A stretch of DNA of 56,716 bases from Acinetobacter sp. ANC 4173 (lineage in GTDB: Bacteria > Pseudomonadota > Gammaproteobacteria > Pseudomonadales > Moraxellaceae), in NCBI RefSeq assembly GCF_004331255.1, contig NZ_SJOF01000018.1, positions 1-56,716 on the forward strand. Direction: 5' to 3'. A program made the translations under genes and the position numbers. Below the pieces are notes generated by a model. It was not told where the DNA came from. It worked only from the letters and a program-made list of their open reading frames with translations, and searched no databases. Shown here piece by piece: positions 8,554-17,550 of the stretch (its first letter is position 1; each line of letters opens with the position of its first letter).

Positions 8554-9780
8554 ATGATATTTCCGAGTTTAGATACGGCGACTGATCCTACGCCATCCTA
8601 TCGCCTATTTTGGGTCATTCTGGCACTCGCCTTAGGTGGCTTTTGTATTGGTACAACAGAATTTGTCGCGATGGGGCTTATTCAAGAAATTTCACATAAT
8701 TTGAATGTAAGTATTCCTGTAGCAGGACATTTTATCAGTGCCTATGCCTTAGGGGTTACAATCGGTGCTCCAATTATTGCAATCTTAGCAGCCAAAGTTC
8801 CGCGCAAAATCCTACTGATTGGGCTTATGCTTTTTTATGGTATTGCCAATGCCATCACTGCATTTGCCAATAATTATGAAAGCATGTTGCTGTCACGTTT
8901 TATTTCAGGTCTACCTCATGGCGCCTATTTCGGTATTGCAGCCTTGGTTGTGGCTGACTTTGCAAGTAAACAAAAGCGTGCTTCTGCGGTTGCCAAATTG
9001 ATGATGGGCTTAAATGTAGCAACGGTCATTGGTGTACCCTTTGCAACATGGTTGGGACAACATTATGGTTGGCGATCTGGGTTTGAATTCTCAGCTTCAA
9101 TTGCATTTTTAACAGTGATAGCGATTTGTTTTTGTCTGCCAAAAATTCAACTCGAGCATACTGCCAGTATTCAAAATGAACTCCGTGGACTTAAAAACAC
9201 GCAAATGTGGCTAACTTTAGCTGTCAGCGCTATTGGTTTCGGTGGTCTTTTCTCAGTGTATAGTTACGTTTCACCAATTTTGACTGAATACACACATGCC
9301 CGTATTGAAATCGTCCCTTTTGCTCTTGCAAGTATCGGTTTAGGTTTAGTGGTGGGTGGTCTAGTTGCAGGCCATTTTGCTGATAGAAACTTAAATAAAG
9401 CAATTATTTGGGTACTTCTTTCAAATGCAGGTTCTTATATCATTTGTGCGCTCGCGATTGGGAATCTATATACCGCGTTTGCAGCATTATTCTTAGTCAG
9501 TTTTAGTATTGCAGGCTTAGGCCCACTGCTACAAACGCGTCTCATGGATGTTGCGGGTAATGCTCAGAGTTTGGCGGCTTCTTTAAATCATTCAGCCTTT
9601 AATATCGCCAATGCTTTTGGTGCTTTTCTAGGTGGTTGGTTAATTAGCCAAAACTTGGGTTGGCTCGCACCCATTTGGGTTGGTACACTGCTCAGTTTTG
9701 GTGGTTTAATCATTTTATTTTTCGCTTTTCAGCACGAGAAAAATAATCTAGTCGTTTCGGCATGTCATGAATCTATCTAA
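8554..9780 (+). CDS. MFS transporter, drug/sugar efflux DHA1-type
   Basis: A 408-residue major facilitator protein with about 12 membrane segments. It opens after a short cytoplasmic tail with WVILALALGGFCIGTTEFV, typical of the AraJ/YdhP branch of the DHA1 exporters. The conserved motif after helix 2 is AAKVPRKILLIGLMLF, and LSRFISGLPHGAYFG marks helix 4. Likely exports small molecules by proton antiport; the substrate is unknown. The ATG at 8554 has no evident Shine-Dalgarno sequence. It faces the potassium channel gene across a shared hairpin. Confidence 0.87.
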   Translation: MIFPSLDTATDPTPSYRLFWVILALALGGFCIGTTEFVAMGLIQEISHNLNVSIPVAGHFISAYALGVTIGAPIIAILAAKVPRKILLIGLMLFYGIANAITAFANNYESMLLSRFISGLPHGAYFGIAALVVADFASKQKRASAVAKLMMGLNVATVIGVPFATWLGQHYGWRSGFEFSASIAFLTVIAICFCLPKIQLEHTASIQNELRGLKNTQMWLTLAVSAIGFGGLFSVYSYVSPILTEYTHARIEIVPFALASIGLGLVVGGLVAGHFADRNLNKAIIWVLLSNAGSYIICALAIGNLYTAFAALFLVSFSIAGLGPLLQTRLMDVAGNAQSLAASLNHSAFNIANAFGAFLGGWLISQNLGWLAPIWVGTLLSFGGLIILFFAFQHEKNNLVVSACHESI

Positions 9781-9812
9781 CACCATACCTATGACGTGTG
9801 CATATGTGAAAT

Positions 9813-9845
9813 AAGCAATGAAAGTGCTTGCTGCTTTCATTGCTT
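9813..9845. terminator. Inverted repeat between convergent genes
   Basis: Arms AAGCAATGAAAG (9813-9824) and CTTTCATTGCTT (9834-9845) form a perfect 12-bp stem with a 9-nt loop between the convergent MFS and potassium channel genes. The stem ends are A/T-rich but the U-tract is short, so it is probably a weak bidirectional terminator. Confidence 0.6.
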
Positions 9846-9876
9846 TACTAATCGCTTAGCTCTCAATTTTTAAATA

Positions 9877-10860
9877 TTATTCAGGTAATTTTTTACCACA
9901 GTGTGGGCAATAGGCATATTGTTCACGTTCCTGTTTTAAAGATTCCTCTTTTTGCTCTCGAATCAACTGAAGAATAATATCTTGGGTCTGCTCTTGAGTG
10001 AGTCCTACTTCTTTACGTATTTCTTCGATCTTTTCTTTTTCAAGAATAAAATCAATATCACTGTTTTGAATCAATTCTCGAAATCTGAGTTCCAATTCTT
10101 GTTTGCGCAATTCAAGTTCATTTGCCAAACCATTGGCTAAAATACCCGCGGGTAAAGCCGCCAAGCCCACACCTAAAATGGTAATCAATGCCCCTAAAAA
10201 ACGGCCAAGCGGCGTTACAGGGGTCACATCACCATAACCGACCGTGGTTAAGGTCACGACCGCCCACCACATTGATGCTGGTATTGAACTAAAGACATCG
10301 GGCTGTACCCGACTTTCAATCAAATACACACCTGCCGCAGCCATAATAATCATAATCACCAAGATAAAAATGACGGCTTGGAACGAACCTTTTTCACGTT
10401 CGATCACTCGCAATAAAATTTGTAATGAAACAAAATAGCGGGTCAGTTTTAATAACCGAAGTAAGCGTACAATTCGAAGGAAGCGTAGGTCGAAATGAAC
10501 AAAGAAATTGAGATACGCAGGTAAAATAGCCAGTAAATCAATAATCGCCCCGCCACTTTTAACCCAATTTAAACGATTTTTCCAAGCTGATTCAAAACTG
10601 TCTGACTCTGCAACTGACCAGAAACGTAAAATATATTCCACAGTAAAAATAAAAATTGAAAAAAGTTCAAAATAATAAAAAAAAGTTTCGTAACGTACAT
10701 AATATTGATGTACTGACTCAAGTAATACCGCAGCAGCATTACTCATAATGAGTGCTATCAGAAAATAATTAATCCCACGACTTAAGCGGGTTTCATAATC
10801 TTCATTGTGCAAATTGTTATAGACCAACTTGCGTAGCGTATACCATGCCGTAAATTTCAT
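9877..10860 (-). CDS. Voltage-gated-type potassium channel
   Basis: A 327-residue six-helix ion channel subunit. Residues 30-50, 62-80 and 103-120 are membrane helices; the arginine-rich S4 segment LRFLRIVRLLRLLKLTRY spans about 125-142; the pore loop holds the potassium selectivity filter TVGYGD at residues 206-211 before the last helix. A charged cytoplasmic tail with coiled-coil character (ELELRKQELELRFREL) follows, ending in a half zinc ribbon CPHCGKKLPE. It probably forms a tetrameric inner-membrane potassium channel of the Kch/KvAP type. Regulation cannot be read from the sequence. Confidence 0.9.
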   Translation of the reverse strand: MKFTAWYTLRKLVYNNLHNEDYETRLSRGINYFLIALIMSNAAAVLLESVHQYYVRYETFFYYFELFSIFIFTVEYILRFWSVAESDSFESAWKNRLNWVKSGGAIIDLLAILPAYLNFFVHFDLRFLRIVRLLRLLKLTRYFVSLQILLRVIEREKGSFQAVIFILVIMIIMAAAGVYLIESRVQPDVFSSIPASMWWAVVTLTTVGYGDVTPVTPLGRFLGALITILGVGLAALPAGILANGLANELELRKQELELRFRELIQNSDIDFILEKEKIEEIRKEVGLTQEQTQDIILQLIREQKEESLKQEREQYAYCPHCGKKLPE

Positions 10861-10922
10861 TACTGTTCTAAGTTATTCTTATCGCTTATAAATCAGTGTA
10901 TATGAACTTTAAATCAAAGTAA

Positions 10923-10939
10923 GCAAGAATTCCTCTTGC
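10923..10939 (-). terminator. Weak hairpin after the Pif1-like helicase gene
   Basis: Arms GCAAGA (10923-10928) and TCTTGC (10934-10939) with a 5-nt loop lie 25 bp past the helicase stop on the minus strand. The following minus-strand bases are T-rich but interrupted. It may end the helicase transcript before the channel gene. Confidence 0.35.
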
Positions 10940-10963
10940 CTACTCTTTTCTCTCATTTAAGTT

Positions 10964-12679
10964 TTATTCGATATAAAGCAACGCTAAGCGTACTTGGTCA
11001 TAGCCCATACGCGGATTGGTTGCTTCCACAATTGGACGTAATTTAATAGCACCATCATCCGCAAAATGATCTGGGCTTTGACGCTTCTGTAAACGTTTAT
11101 AGATTTTACGGACTTCCTCAACAACCTCTTCACCCGGATGCGCAACAGAAATATCCAAAGCTTGCTCTTTATGCAACCGTCCCAAATGATTAATAATAGT
11201 GGCAGGCGTGAGTCCACGTTCGCTTGCAATATCTTCTATGTCATAACCTGACTCAAAGAGTTCACGAGTTTCGTCCAAAGTTGCCGAGGCATAATTTTGC
11301 TTGCCCGCATTCCGAGCAATTTTCTTTTCATTTCGCTCAATTTCAACGTCATTCAACGTTCCACCACAATGGCGAATAAAAGCTTTATGTTGTACGGTTA
11401 AATCAGTTTCAGCAAAATTCGTTTCAGCTTCGGCAGATAGCTCCTGAAAACGGCGATCTGCTTTAATCGCAAGACTGTCTAATTCCAAAGCCTGCATGTT
11501 AAAGCCGAGTAGTTTTAAACCATTTAATGATTTTAACCGTGATAATGCGACATAACCTTGACCTTTTTCAAAGGTATGGCTCAAGTTTATTTCAGCTGCT
11601 GCCAAGGTCATACCTTGAGATTTATGAATGGTAATTGCCCATGCCAAACGCAATGGAATTTGCTGCAAACTAGCAATACTCTTCCCCGCTTCGTTATCAA
11701 CTGACCACGTTTCTGGTTCAACCAATAAGACTGAACCATCTGTGAGTTTCACTTTGGGCAAAATGCCATGATCATCATCTTCTTCAAAACCTATAACCTC
11801 CCCTAAACTGCCATTGATATAGCCCATGTCAAAGTTGTTTTTTACAAACATCACTTTGGCATTCTTCTTCAATGTTAATGCTTCAGGCGCTCGTACAGAG
11901 GATTTCAGAGTTTCAATTAATTTATCATTACCATCACAGACCGCCATGAATTCATGACCTTGCTGCTCAATCGCATTTAAATGTTGAAAATTAATTGAAT
12001 CAACATCCATGTTATGGGTATATAAACGTGTGAAAGTCTCACCAATATCTTGTGAACGCGTTTGTTCTAATACACGTATATGCTCCGAAGTAATACTCTG
12101 ACTACGAATTGCGTTCAAAATATCATTCAGATAATCATTACCTTGACGATGTTGCTCGGTCAGGTAGCAAACACGGAACTTGGCTTCTACCCACGCTTCG
12201 GACATAAAGCAGAATTTATCCCGATTCAGCTCTTCTTTTTTACCAACGGGTGGCAACTGAAAAAAATCTCCAGCGACAATCACCTGAATGCCACCAAAAG
12301 CATCATCACTTTCTTTAAAGTATTTTAAAACCTGATTGACCAAATTCAGTTGTTTTGCATGCAACATCGAAATTTCATCAATAATTAATACCTGTGCATT
12401 TTCTAAATGTTCTTTGAGGTATTTGCGCTCTTTCATACGCTTAAGATCATCATCACTTAAGCTATCTTTAATACCAATACCCGCCCAAGTATGAATGGTC
12501 ATGCCATTCATGTGCGTTGCAGCAATACCCGTAGAAGCGGTAATCGCAACAGGTACCTTACGCGCTTTCAAATAGTTGATGTACTGATTTAAAGTATAAG
12601 TTTTTCCTGCACCAGCCGAACCTGTAAGGAAGACATTTTCGCCAGCTTTAAGGAGCTTAAGTGCAGTTTCTTGTTTCAT
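10964..12679 (-). CDS. Pif1/RecD-like DNA helicase
   Basis: A superfamily 1B helicase of 571 residues. The N-terminus has Walker A (FLTGSAGAGKTYTLNQ), then ITASTGIAATHMNG and HTWAGIGI, Walker B LIIDEISML, and the motif III region VIVAGDFFQLPPV. The C-terminal helicase motif is AWAITIHKSQGMTL with YVALSRLKSL, characteristic of Pif1 proteins. After about residue 440 there is a helix-turn-helix-like tail (GYDIEDIASERGLTPATIINHLGRL) of the HTH_40/HRDC-associated type. I chose ATG 12679 (MKQETALKLLKAGEN), where the conserved domain starts; ATG 12727 is also possible. Likely acts on structured or stalled replication DNA. Confidence 0.85.
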   Translation of the reverse strand: MKQETALKLLKAGENVFLTGSAGAGKTYTLNQYINYLKARKVPVAITASTGIAATHMNGMTIHTWAGIGIKDSLSDDDLKRMKERKYLKEHLENAQVLIIDEISMLHAKQLNLVNQVLKYFKESDDAFGGIQVIVAGDFFQLPPVGKKEELNRDKFCFMSEAWVEAKFRVCYLTEQHRQGNDYLNDILNAIRSQSITSEHIRVLEQTRSQDIGETFTRLYTHNMDVDSINFQHLNAIEQQGHEFMAVCDGNDKLIETLKSSVRAPEALTLKKNAKVMFVKNNFDMGYINGSLGEVIGFEEDDDHGILPKVKLTDGSVLLVEPETWSVDNEAGKSIASLQQIPLRLAWAITIHKSQGMTLAAAEINLSHTFEKGQGYVALSRLKSLNGLKLLGFNMQALELDSLAIKADRRFQELSAEAETNFAETDLTVQHKAFIRHCGGTLNDVEIERNEKKIARNAGKQNYASATLDETRELFESGYDIEDIASERGLTPATIINHLGRLHKEQALDISVAHPGEEVVEEVRKIYKRLQKRQSPDHFADDGAIKLRPIVEATNPRMGYDQVRLALLYIE

Positions 12680-12856
12680 ATGACCGATAACCAATAAATA
12701 ACGGCTATAGCCTAACGAGTTTTGCATTAAAAGTTAAGTCTGAGAAGAAACACTGTTGTTTTTTCTTAGATCAATCCACTAAATTACAAAAGCTTATCCA
12801 TCAATTTTAAAATGAAGCAAAATAGTTTTTTGTTAATGGGTTAACTCATATGAAGT

Positions 12857-14866
12857 CTATTTCTGTGCTGGTGAAAAATGTTCGTTAAACCATTGAATAA
12901 ATTGTTCCGCAATCGTCACCAACAATTGCTCCGCTTTTTGATTATTAGGATACTCCAATTGATCAAACAATAATTTACCTGCCTGAATATGACAACCCAG
13001 CGTTAAAGACTGCGCGTAATGTGGCGAAGACATATGAAAAGCAACATATTCTCCTTGCATAATTCGTTCCGCATAACTCATAGCCAGACAATGATGAAAT
13101 ATATTCGACTCTTCAATAATGCGTTCAATTTGATGTAATTCCTCAAAACTCCAACCCGAATATTGCAAAATGGTTTGAGGGGATACGGCATTCCATGTAT
13201 TCACTGCAAAATTTTGTTTTAACCGTGCCAAAATTTCATCTTTATGTAACTGCCGATGCCATTCTACGGCGTGGTGAAATAAACCAAGCCATGTACTATT
13301 TTTGGCAATTTCACGGTTTTCATTAAAACAATAAATCAAATAATCTCGAACATAAGCATCAAATACCGACACTCGTAAATTCTGATATCGTAAATAAAAT
13401 AAAGCCCTAAACTCATTGACAGGGACATGATGCCGACGCAAGGTCCGATAAAACCCTCGATTCTGGTGCGTACTTGGATGCACATAATTTAATAGTTCTT
13501 GTGGTAAATCTTGCACAATATGATGTAAATGCAACATATATGCCTGCATGATGCGGCTAATTTTCTTGTACACCTGCTTGACTATGGTTTCATTCTTGCT
13601 GGCAACATTACGCAGTAAATTCATCCATTCATCCAAATATAAAATGGATGGGCTGATAGCAATACGCTGATCCTCAACGGTTTGCTGTTGCCCTTTCAGC
13701 ACCACACTTTGATTATTTTGATGTTCAAACCATTGTTCTGCGGTTGCATGGATATCACAGCTTTGAATAAACATCCGCGCACAAGTATGTTGAAAATATT
13801 GCAACGTTAATAAAATAATACAGGGATGAATTTGACTGGTGTCAACAAAACTTAAAGCTGTCACTGCGACACGCACATGACTGTGTTGGATATGTGCACT
13901 TAACCAGTCCAATACCATCGCATCTTGCTTAAACAACCAATTCACGGTTCTGGAATAATCAAATATAGGTAAACGCGCGACTTTTTTTTGCCAGATCTGC
14001 GTATTTGGCTGCAAAAAGTTATGTTTAGCCAATAAATCATCTTTATGCCACAACTCGCGATTCATCAAGCGTACAAATGATAAGACATGTCCTTGCTGAA
14101 CGGCATAAGGCTGTAGCAATGCAAAATCTATTTGATGATCAAGCAGTTCATCTAAATTAAATTTTTGTTCAAAAGTTAAAGTCGCTATCCGATACAGTGC
14201 TGAAGGTAAAAACTGCGCTGCACTGTGGCAAAGCTCATCATAACAATCCATGAGGCCCTGTAACGGTAAAAAATCTTCCCCATTCACAATGTGTAAAGCA
14301 CAAAGCTGACTAAAATGTTGTTGTAATGCAGGATCCAAATCAGTTCCCATTTGTTTGGACTGGGCAAAACAAGCATATTTCGCCATTCCGAGTACCATTA
14401 AACGACGATCTAACAACTCAGCTTGAGCCAAGCTCATCTGATTTAAACATGCTACGACACGCGCAGGTCCATCCACCCACTGATAAATTTGTTTCGCAAT
14501 AAGTTCACGTAATTGCTGTGCTTTATTTTTAAGAAATAAGGAGTGTTGTTCATTCAATTGATCAGTCAAAAAACCGACATCATTCAAAAAGAAATCTTCA
14601 AGTAATTCTGCATGTTGATCTTGATAATGGAAGTTGTATTGAATAAAAGCAGTCTGTTGATTTTGGACTAATTCAAAAGTGAGATAAAACATCTCATTCA
14701 TTATATAGATGGTATGTTTTTCTTGATCTATCCGAAACATATTTTGTGCATTAATATCCCCCAAGGTTTGCCATTGTTGATGCTGCATGGCGATTAAATC
14801 TGAAGAAAAACCCAGAATCAATTCGGCAATTTGACGATGTTGCGGTATTAAACGCTCTTGTTCCAT
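12857..14866 (-). CDS. Large protein with PcfJ-like C-terminus
   Basis: I recognise no full-length family. The 669-residue protein is soluble, rich in Gln, His and Leu, and mostly helical by eye. The last 80 residues have FHHCLAMSYAERIMQGEYVA (from residue 590), then LTLGCHIQAGKLLFDQLEYP and NNQKAE. The order His-Cys, Tyr-Ala, Gly, a beta-strand SLTLG, then Q-x-x-x-P-x-N matches the PcfJ domain pattern known from conjugative plasmid and chromosomal proteins. That assignment is an inference from pattern, not a search. The gene stands alone between the helicase and the alcohol dehydrogenase promoter region. Codon use looks like its neighbours. Confidence 0.6.
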   Translation of the reverse strand: MEQERLIPQHRQIAELILGFSSDLIAMQHQQWQTLGDINAQNMFRIDQEKHTIYIMNEMFYLTFELVQNQQTAFIQYNFHYQDQHAELLEDFFLNDVGFLTDQLNEQHSLFLKNKAQQLRELIAKQIYQWVDGPARVVACLNQMSLAQAELLDRRLMVLGMAKYACFAQSKQMGTDLDPALQQHFSQLCALHIVNGEDFLPLQGLMDCYDELCHSAAQFLPSALYRIATLTFEQKFNLDELLDHQIDFALLQPYAVQQGHVLSFVRLMNRELWHKDDLLAKHNFLQPNTQIWQKKVARLPIFDYSRTVNWLFKQDAMVLDWLSAHIQHSHVRVAVTALSFVDTSQIHPCIILLTLQYFQHTCARMFIQSCDIHATAEQWFEHQNNQSVVLKGQQQTVEDQRIAISPSILYLDEWMNLLRNVASKNETIVKQVYKKISRIMQAYMLHLHHIVQDLPQELLNYVHPSTHQNRGFYRTLRRHHVPVNEFRALFYLRYQNLRVSVFDAYVRDYLIYCFNENREIAKNSTWLGLFHHAVEWHRQLHKDEILARLKQNFAVNTWNAVSPQTILQYSGWSFEELHQIERIIEESNIFHHCLAMSYAERIMQGEYVAFHMSSPHYAQSLTLGCHIQAGKLLFDQLEYPNNQKAEQLLVTIAEQFIQWFNEHFSPAQK

Positions 14867-15050
14867 ACACGCCCCCTCATTCTACTTTTGTATAATGCTT
14901 CTATTTATTGTAATCAAATTTTAAAAAAAAGCATCTAAAGAAAAACATTGATATATTTTGTTATTTTTCAGAATATTATAGAAAAATATTACAATATTTA
15001 TTTTCAATAACCCCCTGTCTCTCCATGACAATTTTCCAATCTCAATATGA

Positions 15051-15069
15051 TGGTAGGTGTTTGGTAGGT
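15051..15069 (+). promoter_or_regulatory. Direct repeat with 11-bp period upstream of adh
   Basis: TGGTAGGT occurs at 15051-15058 and again at 15062-15069, exactly one helical turn apart, 85 bp upstream of the alcohol dehydrogenase start. The reverse complement of a near-identical arrangement (CCAACCTT twice, 11-bp period) lies about 91 bp upstream of the aldehyde dehydrogenase. The common core is GGTWGG-N5-GGTWGG. The spacing suits a tandem-binding winged-helix regulator such as the GAF/SARP-like protein encoded nearby. Confidence 0.55.
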
Positions 15070-15104
15070 AGGCTTAAATGTGTCTTCATTTAATACTCAA
15101 ACCA

Positions 15105-15119
15105 CGGTGAGGGTCACCG
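15105..15119. promoter_or_regulatory. Inverted repeat in the adh leader
   Basis: Arms CGGTGA (15105-15110) and TCACCG (15114-15119) flank a GGG centre, 35 bp before the alcohol dehydrogenase start. It could be an operator or a short leader hairpin. The ribosome binding site lies further downstream (GAAGGAA at about 15138-15144), so it is not covered. Confidence 0.4.
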
Positions 15120-15153
15120 CTTAGAACATAACAATGGTAGAAGGAATCGCACC

Positions 15154-16365
15154 ATGGCTTTTAAAAATATTGCAGATCAAACAAACGGTTTTTATATTCC
15201 ATGTGTTTCACTCTTTGGTCCAGGCTGTGCTAAAGAGATTGGAACCAAAGCACAAAATTTAGGTGCTAAAAAAGCACTGATTGTTACCGATGCTGGTTTA
15301 TTTAAATTTGGTGTAGCAGACACGATTGCGAGCTATCTTAAAGATGCAGGTGTCGACAGTCACATCTTCCCAGGTGCAGAACCAAACCCAACAGATATTA
15401 ATGTACATAACGGCGTACAAGCGTACAACGACCATGCTTGTGACTTTATTGTTTCATTAGGTGGTGGCTCTTCACATGACTGTGCAAAAGGTATTGGGCT
15501 AGTTACAGCAGGTGGTGGTCATATTCGTGATTATGAAGGCATTGATAAAAGCTCTGTCCCAATGACACCTCTGATTGCAGTAAACACAACTGCAGGCACG
15601 GCATCTGAAATGACACGCTTCTGTATTATTACCAATACAGACACACATGTGAAAATGGCGATTGTCGATTGGCGTTGTACACCACTGATTGCAATTGATG
15701 ATCCTAAACTCATGATTGCAAAACCTGCTAGCTTAACCGCTGCAACAGGTATGGATGCATTGACCCATGCTGTAGAAGCTTATGTTTCTACTGCTGCAAA
15801 TCCAATTACCGATGCATGCGCTGAAAAAGCGATTTCTATGATCAGTGAATGGTTACGCCCAGCGGTTGCCAACGGTGAAAACCTTGAAGCACGTGATGCA
15901 ATGAGCTATGCACAGTATCTTGCGGGTATGGCATTTAACAACGCATCTTTAGGCTATGTACATGCCATGGCACACCAATTAGGCGGTTTCTATAACCTGC
16001 CACATGGTGTATGTAATGCGGTATTACTACCACATGTATGCGAATTCAACTTAATTGCCTGCCCTGACCGTTATGCACGTATTGCCGAGTTAATGGGTGT
16101 TAACACCACTGGATTGACCGTGACCGAAGCTGCCTATGCCGCGATTGATGCAATCCGTGAGTTATCTTCTTCTATCGGTATTCCATCAAGCCTTGCTGAA
16201 CTGGGTGTGAAGGAACAAGATTTAGGCATTATGTCTGAAAATGCTCAAAAAGATGCTTGTATGTTAACTAACCCTCGTAAGGCAACACATGCTCAAGTGG
16301 TTGATATTTTCAAAGCAGCATTAAAAAGTGGTGCTGAAGTTTTAGATTTTAAAGCAGCGGTGTAA
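15154..16365 (+). CDS. Iron-containing alcohol dehydrogenase
   Basis: A 403-residue group III alcohol dehydrogenase that should oxidise ethanol or similar alcohols to the aldehyde with NAD+. The nucleotide-binding GGGSSHDCAKG segment is near residue 107. The metal ligands are visible: Asp and His in TGMDALTHAVEAY, and two His in MAHQLGGFYNLPHGVCNA. Length and motifs fit the Zymomonas AdhB/YiaY type. The ATG follows GAAGGAATCGCACC. It stands alone in its transcription unit, downstream of GGTWGG direct repeats shared with the aldehyde dehydrogenase. From memory, orthologues in A. baumannii respond to ethanol. Confidence 0.93.
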   Translation: MAFKNIADQTNGFYIPCVSLFGPGCAKEIGTKAQNLGAKKALIVTDAGLFKFGVADTIASYLKDAGVDSHIFPGAEPNPTDINVHNGVQAYNDHACDFIVSLGGGSSHDCAKGIGLVTAGGGHIRDYEGIDKSSVPMTPLIAVNTTAGTASEMTRFCIITNTDTHVKMAIVDWRCTPLIAIDDPKLMIAKPASLTAATGMDALTHAVEAYVSTAANPITDACAEKAISMISEWLRPAVANGENLEARDAMSYAQYLAGMAFNNASLGYVHAMAHQLGGFYNLPHGVCNAVLLPHVCEFNLIACPDRYARIAELMGVNTTGLTVTEAAYAAIDAIRELSSSIGIPSSLAELGVKEQDLGIMSENAQKDACMLTNPRKATHAQVVDIFKAALKSGAEVLDFKAAV

Positions 16366-16395
16366 GTCTCTCCAATCTCTTACTTTTTGCTTTTG

Positions 16396-16493
16396 GCAAC
16401 CCAGTTCTGTTTGAATCAGGCATAGAATGTAGCCAATGTTGACTAACCATTGGCTACAGTCTAGATTCTTTACAGAAGAAGGCACTGGGTTGC
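16396..16493. terminator. Nested inverted repeats downstream of adh
   Basis: An outer pair GCAACCCAGT (16396-16405) and ACTGGGTTGC (16484-16493) encloses TTCTGT/ACAGAA and GAATC/GATTC pairs and an inner 10-bp hairpin GTAGCCAATG (16429-16438) / CATTGGCTAC (16448-16457) with a 9-nt loop. The whole 98-bp unit can fold as one long branched hairpin, followed by a T-tract at 16495-16501. It probably terminates adh transcription, but it is longer and more elaborate than a plain terminator. Confidence 0.65.
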
Positions 16494-16568
16494 ATTTTTT
16501 TATTCTACAATCAATTCTGTTTGACAAATCTTCCAACATCATCAAGGATTAAACCATAATAAATCTTG

Positions 16569-17549
16569 ATGAGTATAAAAATGACATCGCTCAAAATTCC
16601 TACCATATATCAAGCCGATGTTTTAGGGCCAGATTATCAACAGCTTGTGCTTGAATTCCCCGATGATTATGAAGGCAAAGTCATTGCGACTCTAGTCCGC
16701 AAAAAAAACACTCAAGCCACCACCAAAGCAATTTTGTACATTCATGGTTTTATTGATTATTTCTTTCAAACTGAAATGGCAGATCAGTTCAATCAGCATG
16801 GTTTTGATTTTTACGCGCTGGATTTACGTAAATATGGACGTTCCCGTTTAGGGCATCAACAACTCTATAATCTACGTGATTTAAGTGAATATGATGCAGA
16901 AATTAATAAAGCGTTAGAAATTATTCAAGCTGAAGGTCATGATGCTGTGTTGTTAAGCGGGCACTCAACGGGTGGACTGATTTGTACCTTATTTGCAGCC
17001 CATCATCCGCAGCATTCATTGATTAAGGGATTATGGGCAAACAGTCCTTTTTATGATTTCAACATGAGCGAGTTTGAGAAAAATAAAGCGTTACCGCAAC
17101 TCATCAAGCTAGGTCGATTGCTTCCGAATCTCACTATTCCAAGCGGTCTGAATAAATGGTACGTTCCTAGCCTACATTGCCACTATCATGGTGAATGGAA
17201 TTTTAACCTTGAGTGGAAACAACCCAGCTACACCATGGTGAAGCTCAGCTTTGTTCGTGCCATCTATGAAGCTCAAAAAGAGATTCACGCAGGCGTAACA
17301 GTCACTATTCCCACCCTTGTCATGCACTCACATCAAACCACGAACCCGAAAAAATGGGGGATTGAAGCTCAGACCAGTGACGTGATTTTAAACGTTAATG
17401 ATATTCAAAAATACGCCGAGAAAGTGATCGGGGATATCAGTATTCAAACCATTGAAAATGGTTTGCACGATTTGGTTTTATCCGCACCTAAAGTTCGTGA
17501 ACAGGTTTATCAAAACTTATTTGCTTGGATAAAGGAGAAAGGAATCTGA
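16569..17549 (+). CDS. Alpha/beta hydrolase, serine aminopeptidase S33-like
   Basis: A 326-residue alpha/beta hydrolase fold protein of the lysophospholipase/monoacylglycerol-lipase kind. The oxyanion segment is LYIHGFIDYFFQ, the nucleophile elbow is GHSTGG (in LLSGHSTGGLIC), and the last part has a catalytic His in ENGLHDLVLS. No signal peptide is seen, so it is cytoplasmic. The substrate is unknown; a carboxylic ester or acylglycerol is likely. It lies between adh and the regulator gene, ending 1 bp before the convergent regulator stop. I chose the ATG at 16569; ATG 16581 is also possible. Confidence 0.82.
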   Translation: MSIKMTSLKIPTIYQADVLGPDYQQLVLEFPDDYEGKVIATLVRKKNTQATTKAILYIHGFIDYFFQTEMADQFNQHGFDFYALDLRKYGRSRLGHQQLYNLRDLSEYDAEINKALEIIQAEGHDAVLLSGHSTGGLICTLFAAHHPQHSLIKGLWANSPFYDFNMSEFEKNKALPQLIKLGRLLPNLTIPSGLNKWYVPSLHCHYHGEWNFNLEWKQPSYTMVKLSFVRAIYEAQKEIHAGVTVTIPTLVMHSHQTTNPKKWGIEAQTSDVILNVNDIQKYAEKVIGDISIQTIENGLHDLVLSAPKVREQVYQNLFAWIKEKGI

Positions 17550-17550
17550 A

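Noticed and set aside
11000..11229. 81-residue minus-strand ORF within the helicase gene
   Set aside because: It is a frame shadow of the helicase C-terminus on the same strand.
14950..15153. Sigma-54 promoter for adh
   Set aside because: An AcoR-type GAF regulator suggested one, but no TGGCAC-N5-TTGC element is present and the regulator has no AAA+ domain.
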